This document shows positions 54,582 through 63,947 of a stretch of 64,000 nt of DNA, piece by piece. Position 1 is the stretch's first letter. Every line of letters starts with the position of its first letter. The DNA comes from Chelatococcus sp. YT9. Lineage in GTDB: Bacteria > Pseudomonadota > Alphaproteobacteria > Rhizobiales > Beijerinckiaceae. The translations under genes were made by a program, and so were the position numbers. The DNA is taken from positions 1,100,637 to 1,164,636 of the forward strand of contig NZ_JAHBRW010000002.1 in assembly GCF_018398315.1 (NCBI RefSeq), given 5' to 3'. Under the pieces are notes generated by a model. That model was not told the DNA's origin and made no database searches. It was given only the letters and a program-made list of their open reading frames with translations.

Positions 54582-55490
54582 ATGTCGCGCCCGTATTATG
54601 ATATTCAAGTCCAGAGGTATTTCATGCGACGCGCCGATTGGCCCGTGGCCTACCAGATGCTTGTCCCGGCGCTCCTGCTCGAGGGGGCCTTCGTCCTCGC
54701 TCCGCTGGCCATCGGGTTCTGGTATAGCCTGCATAACGTTCGTTTTTTTCGGATGCGCAGCTTCGTCTGGCTCGACAATTACTGGTCGATCATCACCTCA
54801 CCGCTGGTGGTCAACAGTCTTGTGGTCACCGTGATTTTCTCGGTAGCGGCGCTGGTCCTGACCTTCGCCATCGGCTTCGGCCTGGCGGTATGGCTGCAGC
54901 GGGATACGGCCGGGCATGTCGCCATGCGCGCGATCGTGCTCGTGCCTTACATGATCGCGATGCTGGTTGGATCGATGCTGCTGAAATGGATCTTTGCGCA
55001 GGAATCGGGGCTAACGCCGTTGCTGCTCGGACCATTCGGCTACGGGAACGTAAGCATCCTGTCCGATCCGAAAACGGCAATGGCGGCGCTCGTCTACAAC
55101 GCCATGTGGCGTGACAGCGCTTTTGCGATGATCATGCTTCTTGCGGGACTGAAGAGTCTGCCGGTGCAGATTTTTCAGGCCGCGCGGGTCGATGGTGCTA
55201 GTCCATTCTATATATTCCGACGTATCACACTGCCGCTTCTGCGCATCCCCATACTCATCACGCTAGTTCGGCTGTTTATTCATTTCATCAATACGTTGAC
55301 CTTTCCGCTCATCTTAACAGGCGGTGGCCCCGCAAACGCAACAGAAACGGTGGTGCTACGCATGTTTCGGCTTGGCTTCCAGGACAACGTTCTCGGGCAG
55401 GCCAACGCGCTCGCTGTGCTCATCTTCGCCGGCAACATCATTCTGGTTGCCGTTCTCCTCCTCCTCTTCCGGCAGGCAAAACGCCTCTAG
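54582..55490 (+). CDS. Module B ABC transporter permease (MalF/UgpA type)
   Basis: A 302-residue inner-membrane permease with six predicted helices, the first around VAYQMLVPALLLEGAFVLAPLAIGFWY. The EAA-type loop reads IFQAARVDGASPFYIFRRITLPLL (about residues 200 to 222), and the CUT1 stretch LTGGGPANATETVVLRMF follows. It works with the next permease and the ATPase. ATG 54582 begins 30 bases after the receptor stop; ATG 54624 is a possible later start. Confidence 0.93.
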   Translation: MSRPYYDIQVQRYFMRRADWPVAYQMLVPALLLEGAFVLAPLAIGFWYSLHNVRFFRMRSFVWLDNYWSIITSPLVVNSLVVTVIFSVAALVLTFAIGFGLAVWLQRDTAGHVAMRAIVLVPYMIAMLVGSMLLKWIFAQESGLTPLLLGPFGYGNVSILSDPKTAMAALVYNAMWRDSAFAMIMLLAGLKSLPVQIFQAARVDGASPFYIFRRITLPLLRIPILITLVRLFIHFINTLTFPLILTGGGPANATETVVLRMFRLGFQDNVLGQANALAVLIFAGNIILVAVLLLLFRQAKRL

Positions 55491-55502
55491 GGAGCTCGAG
55501 TC

Positions 55503-56369
55503 ATGTCCTTTGTTCCTGAAGCCCCCGCGAGCACTGCCTGGCGCAGGCGTGTCATGGCGCGGCGGCTTGGCCGCCTCGCCGTGAACGGCGCAATCGCCAT
55601 CATCGCGCTGTTCCCGATCCTGTGGGGGCTGTCCTCGTCTCTCAAGCCGTCCGCGCAGATTGCCGAATATCCGCCGAGCCTCCTTCCGCGCGCGGTGACT
55701 TTCGAGCATTACCTGCGCGTCTTCAACGACAACGTCGGCCATTACATCTTCAACAGCGCTCTTGTCTCGACCGGTGCGGTCGCGCTGTGCCTCATTGTCG
55801 GGGCGCTGGGCGGCTATGCCTTGGCCCGTTTCACTTTTCGCGGCCGCGGGGTGATGATGGTGATGACTGTCGCCATCATGAGCATACCGATTGCGTCGCT
55901 CCTGGTGCCGACGTTCACGACGCTCAGCACCATCGGGTTGATCGATACGCGGCTAGGCCTTATACTTCTTTACGCGGCATATCAGCTTCCAATCGTGATA
56001 TGGATGCTGTATGGATACTTTTTGTCGCTTCCTGTTGAGATTGAGCAGGCTGCGCGGATTGACGGCTGCTCACCCTACCGCACGTTACGCAAGGTCGTTC
56101 TCCCGCTGTCCCGGCCGGGGCTCGTCGCCGCCGCACTCTTCGTGCTCGTGTTTTCCTGGAATGACTTCGTCGTGGCGGTGACTATGACGTCGTCCGAGCA
56201 GGCCAGGACGTTGCCGGTCGCCATCTACTTCTATCTTGGCTTTTACGGTCGCGAATGGGGACCGTTGCTGGCTGCATCGATCATTTCGATCATTCCCATC
56301 ATCGGCGTCTTCATCGTACTGCAACGCTATTTCATGTCCGGCCTCACGGGCGGGGGAGTCAAGGGTTAG
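55503..56369 (+). CDS. Module B ABC transporter permease (MalG/UgpE type)
   Basis: A 288-residue inner-membrane permease. It has an N-terminal helix (LAVNGAIAIIALFPILWGLSSSLK), the MalG-type loop EIEQAARIDGCSPYRTLRKVVLPLSRPG (about residues 180 to 206) and the usual C-terminus ending GLTGGGVKG. It is separated by 12 bases from the preceding permease gene and by three from the ATPase gene. Confidence 0.94.
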   Translation: MSFVPEAPASTAWRRRVMARRLGRLAVNGAIAIIALFPILWGLSSSLKPSAQIAEYPPSLLPRAVTFEHYLRVFNDNVGHYIFNSALVSTGAVALCLIVGALGGYALARFTFRGRGVMMVMTVAIMSIPIASLLVPTFTTLSTIGLIDTRLGLILLYAAYQLPIVIWMLYGYFLSLPVEIEQAARIDGCSPYRTLRKVVLPLSRPGLVAAALFVLVFSWNDFVVAVTMTSSEQARTLPVAIYFYLGFYGREWGPLLAASIISIIPIIGVFIVLQRYFMSGLTGGGVKG

Positions 56370-56372
56370 GCA

Positions 56373-57482
56373 ATGGCAGAAGTCAGCTTTCGCTCTGTAT
56401 CCAAACGCTACGGCGCCGTGACCGCACTCGCCGATCTCGATCTCGATATCGCACCGGGTGAATTCGTATCGCTTCTCGGTCCCTCTGGTTCCGGCAAGTC
56501 CACCACCCTCAACCTCCTGTCAGGGCTGCAGGACGTCGATGGCGGGCGCATTGTCATCGGTGGCCGCGATGTCACGCATGTGGCGCCCGACAAACGCGAT
56601 ATCGCCCTCGTTTTCCAGAACTACGCGCTCTATCCGCATCTCACGATCTTCGAGAATATCGCATTTCCGTTGGAAGCCCGGGGGCTTGGCTCCAAGGCTG
56701 ATATCGAGAAAAAAGTCAACGCAACCGCAGCGACGCTCGGCATCGGCGACCTCCTCGGGCGTTATCCCAAGGAGATCTCCGGCGGGCAGCAGCAACGCGT
56801 TGCTCTTGGGCGAGCGATGGTGCGGGATCCCAAGGTTTTCCTCCTCGATGAACCTTTGTCTAATCTTGACGCACGCCTGCGCATTCGCATGCGGCGTGAT
56901 CTCAAGGCGCTGCACGCCAAGCTCGGCTCGACGATTGTTTACGTCACCCACGACCAGTCCGAGGCGATGACGCTGTCCGATCGTATTGCGATCTTCAACC
57001 GCGGCCGCTTGCAGCAACTGGGTACGCCGGACGAGATCTACAACCGACCGGTGAACATATTCGTCGCGAATTTCGTCGGTGATCGCGAGACGAATTTCTT
57101 TGACGCTGAGCTGGTTGTAACGAGTGATGGCCAGCGACTGCTTGGCGAAGGCTTCGTTATTCCGCTGGACCGCCCCGCACCGTCATCTCCGGCACGTAAC
57201 GGAGTCAAGGTCGGGATCCGGCCCGAGTGCGTGATCATTACCGGCTCCGGCAGTGAGGGAACGATCCCCGCGGAGGTGAGCGGAACGGAGCTGGCGGGGC
57301 CTGATCTTTATGTTTTCGCACGCTTGCCTGGCGGCGAGGAGCTGGGTTGCCGATGCGAGCCGCATGTCTCAGTGCGTGTGGGAGAGTTGGTGCATTTGCG
57401 TCTGGACCAGCGGCGAATTCATCTTTTCGATCCCGCGAGCGAGACCTGCATCAGCCACGGCGCGCCGATTTCATCCCATTGA
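56373..57482 (+). CDS. Module B ABC transporter ATPase (UgpC/MalK type)
   Basis: A 369-residue nucleotide-binding subunit of the CUT1 importers. Walker A GPSGSGKSTT is at about residues 36 to 45, the Q-loop in VFQNYALYPHLT, the ABC signature SGGQQQRVALGRAM at about 134, Walker B VFLLDEPLSNLDARLR, and the H-loop VTHDQSEAMTLSDR. Residues about 235 to 369 form the regulatory TOBE region. It is the only carbohydrate-type ATPase in the window; because such ATPases are often shared, it could also energise the module A and C importers. Confidence 0.95.
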   Translation: MAEVSFRSVSKRYGAVTALADLDLDIAPGEFVSLLGPSGSGKSTTLNLLSGLQDVDGGRIVIGGRDVTHVAPDKRDIALVFQNYALYPHLTIFENIAFPLEARGLGSKADIEKKVNATAATLGIGDLLGRYPKEISGGQQQRVALGRAMVRDPKVFLLDEPLSNLDARLRIRMRRDLKALHAKLGSTIVYVTHDQSEAMTLSDRIAIFNRGRLQQLGTPDEIYNRPVNIFVANFVGDRETNFFDAELVVTSDGQRLLGEGFVIPLDRPAPSSPARNGVKVGIRPECVIITGSGSEGTIPAEVSGTELAGPDLYVFARLPGGEELGCRCEPHVSVRVGELVHLRLDQRRIHLFDPASETCISHGAPISSH

Positions 57483-57502
57483 ACTTCAGAAAGAGTCGAA
57501 CA

Positions 57503-58906
57503 ATGGCACAACAGCTTTACCAGGAAGACTACGATGTTGTCGTGATCGGCGGCGGCTGCGCCGGTGTCGCGGCGGCGGCATCCGCGGCCAAGAACGGCGC
57601 GAAGACGCTGTTACTTGAAGCGGGCTCCATGATCGGTGGAGAGTTGATCACGGGATTGCCTGTCGATGGCGCGTTGAACGCACGCGGGGAATGGATCGTC
57701 GGGGGCATACTCAAGGAAATACTGGACGAGCACGAGCGGCTGGGCGGCTATATCGGCCCGGTCAAGGATTGGCGCCTGATCTGGTATGTCTGTATCGACC
57801 CCGAGATGATGAAGATCGCTGTGTCGAATGTCGTGCGGCGCTATGGCGTCAACACGTGGCTCTACAGTTTCGCCGAGGACGTTGTGGTCAAGGATGGGCG
57901 CGTGACCGGCGTCGTGGTCGTCAACAAGCGGCAGCGGACGCTCGTCAATGCGAAGGTCGTCATCGACTGCTCGGGTGATGGTGACGTTGCGACGCTCGCC
58001 GGGGGTGAAGCGATGATCTCCAATGACGAGGGCGAATTTCAACCCTTGACGATGCTGTTCCGGATCGGGGGAGTCGACACCGAGAAATTGCTCAAGTTCT
58101 GTGTCGATCAACCCGAGAATCTCGCGGTTGGCGAGAGTGAATGGATGGGTGCGGAACTCAGCCCGCGCGCCTGCGCCGAGCGACTTTACGAACAGGGCCA
58201 GCCCGCCGTCTTCATCAAGGGTAACGGACCGCTGATCCAGAATGGTATCGCGACCGGCGAACTCTATCCCACCGCTTTGATCGGTATAATACCGGTGTCC
58301 AATGAGCGTCGTGAAGTATCGGTGAATACCACGCGCATAGCCAATATCGATGCCACCGATACCAAGGCCCTGTCGGAGGCGTTCGGGGGGCTCGTGGACC
58401 AGGCGTGGAGTTGTATCCGGTTCATGCGCAAGCGCATTCCCGGCTTTGAACAGTCTTATTTCGCCGGCCTTGCCCACCGCATCGGTATCCGTGAGACTCG
58501 CAGGATTGTCGGAGACTACGTCCTTACACGAGACGACGTGTTCCATGCCCGTAAAAGGGACGACGGCATCGGCAAGGGCAGCCATCACATCGACATTCAC
58601 CAGGACGGCATCAAGCAGGTCCGCATCCCTGTGTCCGACGGCGGTTCCTACGACATGCCCTACGACATGCTTGTGGCAAGGGGCCTGGTGAACGTCTATG
58701 TGGCGGGCCGCTGCATGTCGGCGGATCGGGAAGCCCACGGCTCGGCACGCGTGATGGGCCCCTGCATGGCGCAAGGCGAGGCCGCCGGCCTCGGTGCGGT
58801 ACTCAGCCTTGGTCTCAACGATCCCGGCAATATCCGCGGTGTGCCCGTTCGTACGCTGCGCGACGGATTGCAGCGTCAGGGGGCAATTCTCGACGGCACG
58901 CACTGA
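57503..58906 (+). CDS. FAD-dependent oxidoreductase (module B, FAD_oxidored type)
   Basis: A 467-residue flavoprotein, paralogue of the module A enzyme at 13142-14533. It has the Rossmann motif YDVVVIGGGCAGVAAAASAAKNGA followed by LLEAG, DCSGDGDVATLAGGEA, the HIDIHQDG stretch and the terminal NVYVAGRCMSADREAHGSARVMGPCM segment. ATG 57503 lies 20 bases after the ATPase stop, so it ends the module B operon and probably oxidises the substrate brought in by that importer. The frame is open from 57347, but the upstream part lies within the ATPase gene. Confidence 0.9.
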   Translation: MAQQLYQEDYDVVVIGGGCAGVAAAASAAKNGAKTLLLEAGSMIGGELITGLPVDGALNARGEWIVGGILKEILDEHERLGGYIGPVKDWRLIWYVCIDPEMMKIAVSNVVRRYGVNTWLYSFAEDVVVKDGRVTGVVVVNKRQRTLVNAKVVIDCSGDGDVATLAGGEAMISNDEGEFQPLTMLFRIGGVDTEKLLKFCVDQPENLAVGESEWMGAELSPRACAERLYEQGQPAVFIKGNGPLIQNGIATGELYPTALIGIIPVSNERREVSVNTTRIANIDATDTKALSEAFGGLVDQAWSCIRFMRKRIPGFEQSYFAGLAHRIGIRETRRIVGDYVLTRDDVFHARKRDDGIGKGSHHIDIHQDGIKQVRIPVSDGGSYDMPYDMLVARGLVNVYVAGRCMSADREAHGSARVMGPCMAQGEAAGLGAVLSLGLNDPGNIRGVPVRTLRDGLQRQGAILDGTH

Positions 58907-59270
58907 TGCGATGCCGTCCCTAAACGCCCCCGCTTGTTGCACTCTTACCTCACGAAGCCGCGACACTGGCCTCAATCTTCCGTCTGATGTGGCCGGCCGG
59001 ACCGATGGAGTGCGATGCGGAGAACCCCGGCCCCGTGGCCAAGTGGGATAGCGCCGTCGACCGCATCGGAAATCCGATGCTGGATGCCCATCGCGGCGCC
59101 GTTGGTGCCTCGAGGCGAGCACGAGGAGGAGCGAGCATGGCTCGCTCTTTCGGGGATCGCGTCCCGCAGCAGAGTAGGGCCTTCATCGAACCTTTCAACT
59201 CACCCGCGACGCGCGTCACCGCCCATCGTACCGGAGGCTGGAGGCACCTCTGGCCCTCGGGTGTTTGTGT
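58907..59270. other. Intergenic region between convergent genes
   Basis: About 360 bases between the end of module B and the end of the leftward stress-protein gene. No convincing gene is present. A stem-loop at 59129-59147 (GAGCGAG and CTCGCTC with a CATGG loop) is the only notable structure. Confidence 0.5.
59129..59150 (+). terminator. Candidate terminator hairpin after module B
   Basis: A 7-bp perfect stem (GAGCGAG, 59129-59135; CTCGCTC, 59141-59147) with a 5-base loop is followed by TTT. It is about 220 bases after the module B operon and could end read-through transcripts. The T-run is short, so it is a weak candidate. Confidence 0.4.
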
Positions 59271-59756
59271 TCAGCCGAGCTTCACTTGGGCAACTTTATC
59301 CTGGTAATCGGCTTGCGGATCCACGCCCAGCATCGCCTTGATCCCAGCCAGCAAATTGGACGCATTTTCCCAGATCTCAGCCTCGCCTGGGTCAAACCTC
59401 AGAAGTACCAGACGCGGGTCGTCTTTGCCTCCTTCGAACCACGCGGCTATGAAACTGTTCCAGAGACGGTCTATAACAGCGCGATCCTGGTCGATCTGAA
59501 TTGTACCCTCAACTGAAGCGAAGAGGTCGTGGCTTTTTGCGCTGAAGCTGAAAGACGCAGCTTGGCCCTTCGTCAGCTTTTGAACAAACTCCGTATCCCG
59601 GTCAGCAAAAAACCAGATCGGGCCGCTGTCGCCTTCCAGTTGTGCGGTCATAGGGCGCGTGTGCCCCGGCTCCGAGCCGACAAGACCCAGCATAACAGTG
59701 CGGTCTGCCTTGAGAGACTTCCAGAATTGGGTTTTCAGTTCAGCGGGTGTCGGCAC
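59271..59756 (-). CDS. General-stress pyridoxamine-phosphate-oxidase-like flavin protein
   Basis: A 161-residue split-barrel protein of the general stress protein 26 type. The family core is FWKSLKADRTVMLGLVGSEPGHTRPMTAQLEGDSGPIWFFADRDTEFVQKL, followed by AASFSFSAKSHDLFASVEGTIQIDQD and, near the end, RLVLLRFDPGEAEIWENAS. Such proteins bind FMN or FAD. GTG 59756 is chosen because it follows a GGGAGAGAAG ribosome site; the frame is open to 59825. It stands alone between module B and the GMC gene. Confidence 0.88.
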   Translation of the reverse strand: MPTPAELKTQFWKSLKADRTVMLGLVGSEPGHTRPMTAQLEGDSGPIWFFADRDTEFVQKLTKGQAASFSFSAKSHDLFASVEGTIQIDQDRAVIDRLWNSFIAAWFEGGKDDPRLVLLRFDPGEAEIWENASNLLAGIKAMLGVDPQADYQDKVAQVKLG

Positions 59757-59946
59757 GGTCTTCTCTCCCTGGTCCTTAGCCCCAAGAAGGCAATGCGTTC
59801 GCGCCCGCACTGTTCCCCTGCTCATCTGGATTCCATCGCATACCCCTCCAGCTGACCGAAAAGAGCTTCCGGCTATGCGCGGCCGCGTTCAGAGGCCGTA
59901 CCGGCTTTTCTGAGAGCTCAGGCGGTATCTCCAGACCTTGATTAGG

Positions 59947-61671
59947 TTAGTGAGGTCTAGCCAGGATCGCGTCCGCGACCTTTTCGCCAATCATCATTGT
60001 CGATAGATTCGTATTGGCACAGGGTACGCTCGGCATGATTGAGGCGTCTGCAACGTGGAGGCCTTCGACGCCTATGACCTTGCTGGAAGGATCGACAACG
60101 GCCGCGCGATCGTCCAGCCTTCCCATGCGACAGGTCCCGCAGGCATGCCAATTGCCGAGGACCGTCGTGCGAATCCAGGTATCGAGGAGTGCGTCGTCGT
60201 GCGCCATCGCATGAATGTCATTCCCCTGCGGGAATGCTAGCCTCATAATAGCTTTGCGCGGAATTTCGCCCGCGTCGAGCGTTTGCGCTCCAATTCCAAG
60301 GATGATGTCGCTCGCCACTCCACCGGAGCGAAGAGCGCGTAGCCAACGCGTGTAAGCACCGGCGAAGACGCTGTGGCTAACGGCTTTCACGTCAGGTGTC
60401 GACAGAAGCCTGTAGACGAAGCGCACGCCCTCGCGCATGCGCAGAAGGTCACGCTCATCTGAAAGCAAGTTGAAGGCGACGAAAGGCTCCTCGGTCGGAC
60501 GTGCGTCCTTCAAACGTACAAAGCCCCGCGAGAATGCCTTGTCGGGTCCGACCCTTACCGCTGCGAAGTGGCTGCCGATCGGGCTGGGATCAAAGCGGTT
60601 GGCGATCGAAATCTTCATGTCCTGGGAAGGGCAACCCTCCAGGCCTGAACTGAAACGGGCATAGACAAGAAATGGATTGCGGACCTTCGAGCTCATCCGC
60701 CCCTGCGGCTTCAGATGCACGCCTAATCCAACCAATGGATGGTCTTGCAAGTTAGCGCCAACCCCTGGTCGGTCCGCCACGACAGAAATTTCGTGGTCGC
60801 GGAGGTGTTCAGCCGGGCCAATGCCCGAACGCAGCAAGAGGGCTGGCGAGTGGATGGCGCCGGAACTGAGAATGATCTCGCGCGCTTCGATGCGAATGGG
60901 CCTGTTGGCTACGAGAGCTCTGACAGCGACAGCGCGACGGCCCTGCCACTCGATCTGCTCAACCTTCGCATGCGGCACGATATGCAGGTTAGGCCGCATC
61001 CGTGTTGTATTGTCCAGATAAGCAACGGCTGCAGATACGCGGCGGCCATAGACGTTGTTGCGTGGGAAAGGGAAACAACCATCACCCGCCACAGCATTAG
61101 CGTCGTCGTGATAGGGCAGCCCCGCCTCGGCGGCGGCAGTTCGAAAGGCCAGCGCAAAGCCGCCCCAGTCTTTAGGGAAGGTTCTGCGGATCGGAACTGG
61201 CCCCTCACGTCCATGATGATCGCCGACAAAATCCATGTCACGCTCGAGCTTGCGGAAATAGGGCAGGCAATCCTCCCATCCCCAGCCCTCGGCGCCGAGG
61301 CGCTCCCATTCGTCATAGTCAGCCGGGATGCCGCGGAGCGCGACCTGACCGTTCACGCTCGAACCTCCGCCCATGACGCGAGCCTGCTCGTAGCGTGCCG
61401 GCTTCATCTGCGCTGCGATCTCGGCCGCCGAACGGTTACCGACGGGATCGCGGTAAACCGTCAAATCGGTCCAATAACGACAATCCTGGAAGTAATCCGG
61501 AAGGTAGCCTTCATTGGCGATGGAGTCGGGGACCTCTTCCGGCGGGGTGTCGGGCCCTGCCTCAAGCAGGCAGACCTCAAGCGAGCCGCGCGCAGACAGC
61601 CGATTGGCCAGGACACATCCCGCCGAACCGCCGCCGACGATGAGATAATCGACCTGTACGGGGCAATCCAA
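59947..61671 (-). CDS. GMC-family FAD oxidoreductase (module C)
   Basis: A 574-residue choline-dehydrogenase-like flavoprotein. FAD motif: [25 protein letters not shown] signature 1: [19 protein letters not shown] (about residues 93 to 111); signature 2: [22 protein letters not shown]; active-site region: [26 protein letters not shown] and [20 protein letters not shown]. The start is a TTG at 61671, supported by a strong GGAGGAG ribosome site eight bases upstream; no ATG lies near. It is divergent from the module C GntR gene. Distinct from the module A GMC enzyme, particularly around the active-site segment (WHACGTC versus YHPSGTC). Confidence 0.93.
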   Translation of the reverse strand: MDCPVQVDYLIVGGGSAGCVLANRLSARGSLEVCLLEAGPDTPPEEVPDSIANEGYLPDYFQDCRYWTDLTVYRDPVGNRSAAEIAAQMKPARYEQARVMGGGSSVNGQVALRGIPADYDEWERLGAEGWGWEDCLPYFRKLERDMDFVGDHHGREGPVPIRRTFPKDWGGFALAFRTAAAEAGLPYHDDANAVAGDGCFPFPRNNVYGRRVSAAVAYLDNTTRMRPNLHIVPHAKVEQIEWQGRRAVAVRALVANRPIRIEAREIILSSGAIHSPALLLRSGIGPAEHLRDHEISVVADRPGVGANLQDHPLVGLGVHLKPQGRMSSKVRNPFLVYARFSSGLEGCPSQDMKISIANRFDPSPIGSHFAAVRVGPDKAFSRGFVRLKDARPTEEPFVAFNLLSDERDLLRMREGVRFVYRLLSTPDVKAVSHSVFAGAYTRWLRALRSGGVASDIILGIGAQTLDAGEIPRKAIMRLAFPQGNDIHAMAHDDALLDTWIRTTVLGNWHACGTCRMGRLDDRAAVVDPSSKVIGVEGLHVADASIMPSVPCANTNLSTMMIGEKVADAILARPH

Positions 61672-61713
61672 GATACAACTCCTCCCGACGAACGGCTGAC
61701 TTAATTACATCCT

Positions 61714-61761
61714 TGATCATTAATTTACAACATTGACATTTTTCCCGCTCCGCGCATCATG
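61714..61761 (+). promoter_or_regulatory. Divergent promoter region of module C
   Basis: The gap between the GMC gene and the divergent gntR gene is AT-rich. An imperfect palindrome, TTGATCATTAATTTACAA (61714-61731), directly precedes a TTGACA -35-like hexamer (61734-61739); a weak CATCAT -10-like hexamer lies at about 61756. The palindrome is a possible binding site for the adjacent regulator but matches the TGGT-N3-ACCA pattern poorly. Confidence 0.3.
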
Positions 61762-61799
61762 ACTGTGGGGGCTTTCGCCGAGCCGATGGAGCCAATCCT

Positions 61800-62567
61800 G
61801 TGCCAGACCTTGCTAGTGACGAGGCAAATGGAGACGCAGCTGCTCTCAGCGGCCGTCTGGCCGTCGCCGTCTATGAGCAGATCGAGCGGCTCATTCGCCG
61901 TGGGGAGTTTCCCAAGGGGGTGAAACTACCCCCCGAGGCCGAGCTCGCACGGCGTTTTGGCGTGTCCAGACCGGTTGTCAGGGAGGCTTTAGCGCGGCTG
62001 CGTGAAGAGGGGATCGTACGATCCCAGCAGGGCTCCGGCACCTTCGTGATCCGCGGGATGCTGCCCAGCGCGGCCGCCTTGCCTGCCATTCGTACGCTCG
62101 CGGATCTCCTGCGCTATTACGAGTATCGCACGGACGTGGAGGCGGCCACCGCGGGCCTCGCGGCGGAGCGTCGGACCACTGACGACATTGCGGCGATCAG
62201 CAAAGTACTTGCCGGGGCGGAGGACATGCTGAAGCAGGGCCAGTTGCAGCTGCTAGCCGACGCGAATTTCGCGTTCCACCGCGCGGTTGCGCAGGCGACG
62301 CGGAATCCGTTTTATGTCCGCACGTTGGAGATGATGCCGAATTTCATCGGCCGGCATAAACTTGACCTCGTCGTCTCCAACGACAGCACCTCCGAGGCGC
62401 ATCTGTGGCGGATACACCGCGAGCATGTGGCGATCTTCGAAGCCATAGAAGCGGCCGATCCTGCGCGGGCACGGACGGAGATGCAGCGGCATATCCTCGC
62501 GGCGCGGGACGTTGTGCTGAACCGCCAATCGCTCCTCGAATCTGTCGAGTTCGACGTCAGGGAATGA
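61800..62567 (+). CDS. GntR-family regulator, FadR/FCD type (module C)
   Basis: A 255-residue regulator. DNA-binding part: YEQIERLIRRGEFPKGVKLPPEAELARRFGVSRPVVREALARLREEGIVRSQQGSGTFVI (about residues 24 to 85). FCD ligand domain from LADLLRYYEYRTDVEAATAGLAAERR to the end, with DANFAFHRAVAQATRNPFYV. Start GTG 61800 is preceded by GGAG. It is divergent from the GMC oxidoreductase gene and 60 bases upstream of the receptor gene, so it probably controls both. Confidence 0.93.
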   Translation: MPDLASDEANGDAAALSGRLAVAVYEQIERLIRRGEFPKGVKLPPEAELARRFGVSRPVVREALARLREEGIVRSQQGSGTFVIRGMLPSAAALPAIRTLADLLRYYEYRTDVEAATAGLAAERRTTDDIAAISKVLAGAEDMLKQGQLQLLADANFAFHRAVAQATRNPFYVRTLEMMPNFIGRHKLDLVVSNDSTSEAHLWRIHREHVAIFEAIEAADPARARTEMQRHILAARDVVLNRQSLLESVEFDVRE

Positions 62568-62628
62568 CCGCTGACATTCGGCGCCGCACAGCTGGCCAAT
62601 CATTCGATAAACAATCGGGAGGAGAACA

Positions 62629-63894
62629 ATGCTCACAAGACGCGATGCCGTGCTCGGCATAGCTGGCGCTACTCTGACGGCTGCGCTGCCGGCCCGGGCG
62701 GAGGACAAGAAGCTTACGATCGTGGCGCATGCTGTGCACAGAGCGGCGGCTACGACCGGCAAAGGTGGGGACATAACCGCCCCGTGGCGGGAAAAAAACG
62801 GCGCGAGTATTGAGTGGCTGACATTCGGCGTGGACGCGACGAACGAACGCGCGTTACGCGAGGCTGGGCTTAGCCAGGGCAGCATCGACATCGCCTTCGT
62901 GCTGAATGGCTATGTCGGCCCGCAATACGCGCAGCTCTTCGAGGATCTCAGGACGTGGCAGGAGCGGGATCCCATCCCCGCTTTCGACGAGATCCCCGAC
63001 GCCATGTTGGCAACGCATCGCTATGATGGACACCTCGCCGCGTTGCCCTATCGCCACGCGACCCATGGTTTGCATTACAACAGCGAGCTTCTTGCGGAAC
63101 GCGGGATCGCCGGCCCTCCCAAGACAATAGCCGACCTGATCGCTATGGCGGAGAAGCTGAGCTATGAGCGGCCGGACGGAACACGCGTCTACGGCTTTGT
63201 CCTGAGCATGGAGGATCTCTCCTGCACCATGGACTGGATACGGGCGTTCGGCGGTGACTTCATAACCCCGGATCTCAAGGTCGTGGTGGACGAGGCCCCA
63301 GCAGTGAAGGCAGTCACGGCCTTGCGCGAACTGGTCCAGAAGAACGTGATGCCTCGCAACATCATGAACTTCAAGAACGAGGACGTGATCAACCATATGC
63401 AGCAGGGCAGGGCGGCCATGACGAACAGCCCCTTCGGCCGCTATGCCACGTTCAACGATTCGAAGGCGAGCAAATTTCCCGGCAAGATCCCGGTCGTAAC
63501 TCTACCGGACGGCGTTGATGGAAAGCCTATCCCCGCCAAGACTTCGGTCTGGGCGATGGCGATCCCGCGCAATACCCCGAACAAAGAACTTGCCTGGAGC
63601 CTCATACGGCATCTCAGCACTCCGGAAAGCACCATTCTCGCCACGCTCAATGGCAATGGCCCTGTGCGGCCCTCAGCCTATAACGACAAACGCGTGCAGG
63701 AGCTCTTGCCCTATGCCAGCGCCGAGAAAACGGCACTCAGCACGGCCCGGCTTATCACGCCGAGCTTCGCCAACGCCCCGCGCGCCATGAACGTGCTGAT
63801 GGAGGAGCTCGGCCTCGCCCTCCTAGGCCGGAAGGAGCCGCAGGCCGCGATGAGCGAGGCGAAGGCGCGGGTCGTGCCGCTGCTGACAGCTTGA
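62629..63894 (+). CDS. Module C ABC transporter substrate-binding protein (family 1)
   Basis: A 421-residue periplasmic receptor, close paralogue of the module A receptor (10663-11937). The export signal MLTRRDAVLGIAGATLTAALPARA has a twin-arginine (TRRDAVLG), suggesting Tat export, whereas the module A copy has an ordinary Sec signal. Shared blocks include YDGHLAALPYRHATHGLHYN, LSYERPDGTRVYGF, PFGRYATFNDSKASKFPGKIPV and ATLNGNGPVRPSAY. A very strong GGGAGGAGAA ribosome site precedes the ATG. A terminator-like hairpin follows at 63917, so no permease is co-transcribed unless read-through occurs; the window ends about 100 bases later. Confidence 0.94.
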   Translation: MLTRRDAVLGIAGATLTAALPARAEDKKLTIVAHAVHRAAATTGKGGDITAPWREKNGASIEWLTFGVDATNERALREAGLSQGSIDIAFVLNGYVGPQYAQLFEDLRTWQERDPIPAFDEIPDAMLATHRYDGHLAALPYRHATHGLHYNSELLAERGIAGPPKTIADLIAMAEKLSYERPDGTRVYGFVLSMEDLSCTMDWIRAFGGDFITPDLKVVVDEAPAVKAVTALRELVQKNVMPRNIMNFKNEDVINHMQQGRAAMTNSPFGRYATFNDSKASKFPGKIPVVTLPDGVDGKPIPAKTSVWAMAIPRNTPNKELAWSLIRHLSTPESTILATLNGNGPVRPSAYNDKRVQELLPYASAEKTALSTARLITPSFANAPRAMNVLMEELGLALLGRKEPQAAMSEAKARVVPLLTA

Positions 63895-63916
63895 AGCGAG
63901 GTCTGACTGAACTTAC

Positions 63917-63947
63917 AGCCTGCCGGGATAGGCTCTTCCGGCAGGCT
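63917..63947 (+). terminator. Hairpin terminator after the module C receptor
   Basis: A perfect 10-bp inverted repeat, AGCCTGCCGG (63917-63926) and CCGGCAGGCT (63938-63947), with an 11-base loop lies 23 bases after the stop codon and is followed by TCTGTT. Stem strength and position fit an intrinsic terminator with a weak T-tract, or a partial attenuator between a highly expressed receptor gene and genes beyond the window. Confidence 0.65.

Noticed and set aside
53271-54734. 487-codon open frame antisense to the module B receptor
   Set aside because: It lies wholly opposite a clear family-1 receptor gene, has no recognisable domains and a composition typical of antisense frames in GC-rich DNA.
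57611-59122. 503-codon open frame antisense to the module B FAD oxidoreductase
   Set aside because: The sense strand encodes an unmistakable flavoprotein; the antisense frame has no motif and extends only because stop codons are rare in this frame.
60739-61704. 321-codon frame antisense to the module C GMC oxidoreductase
   Set aside because: The minus-strand gene has all GMC signatures and a strong ribosome site; the plus frame is a shadow.
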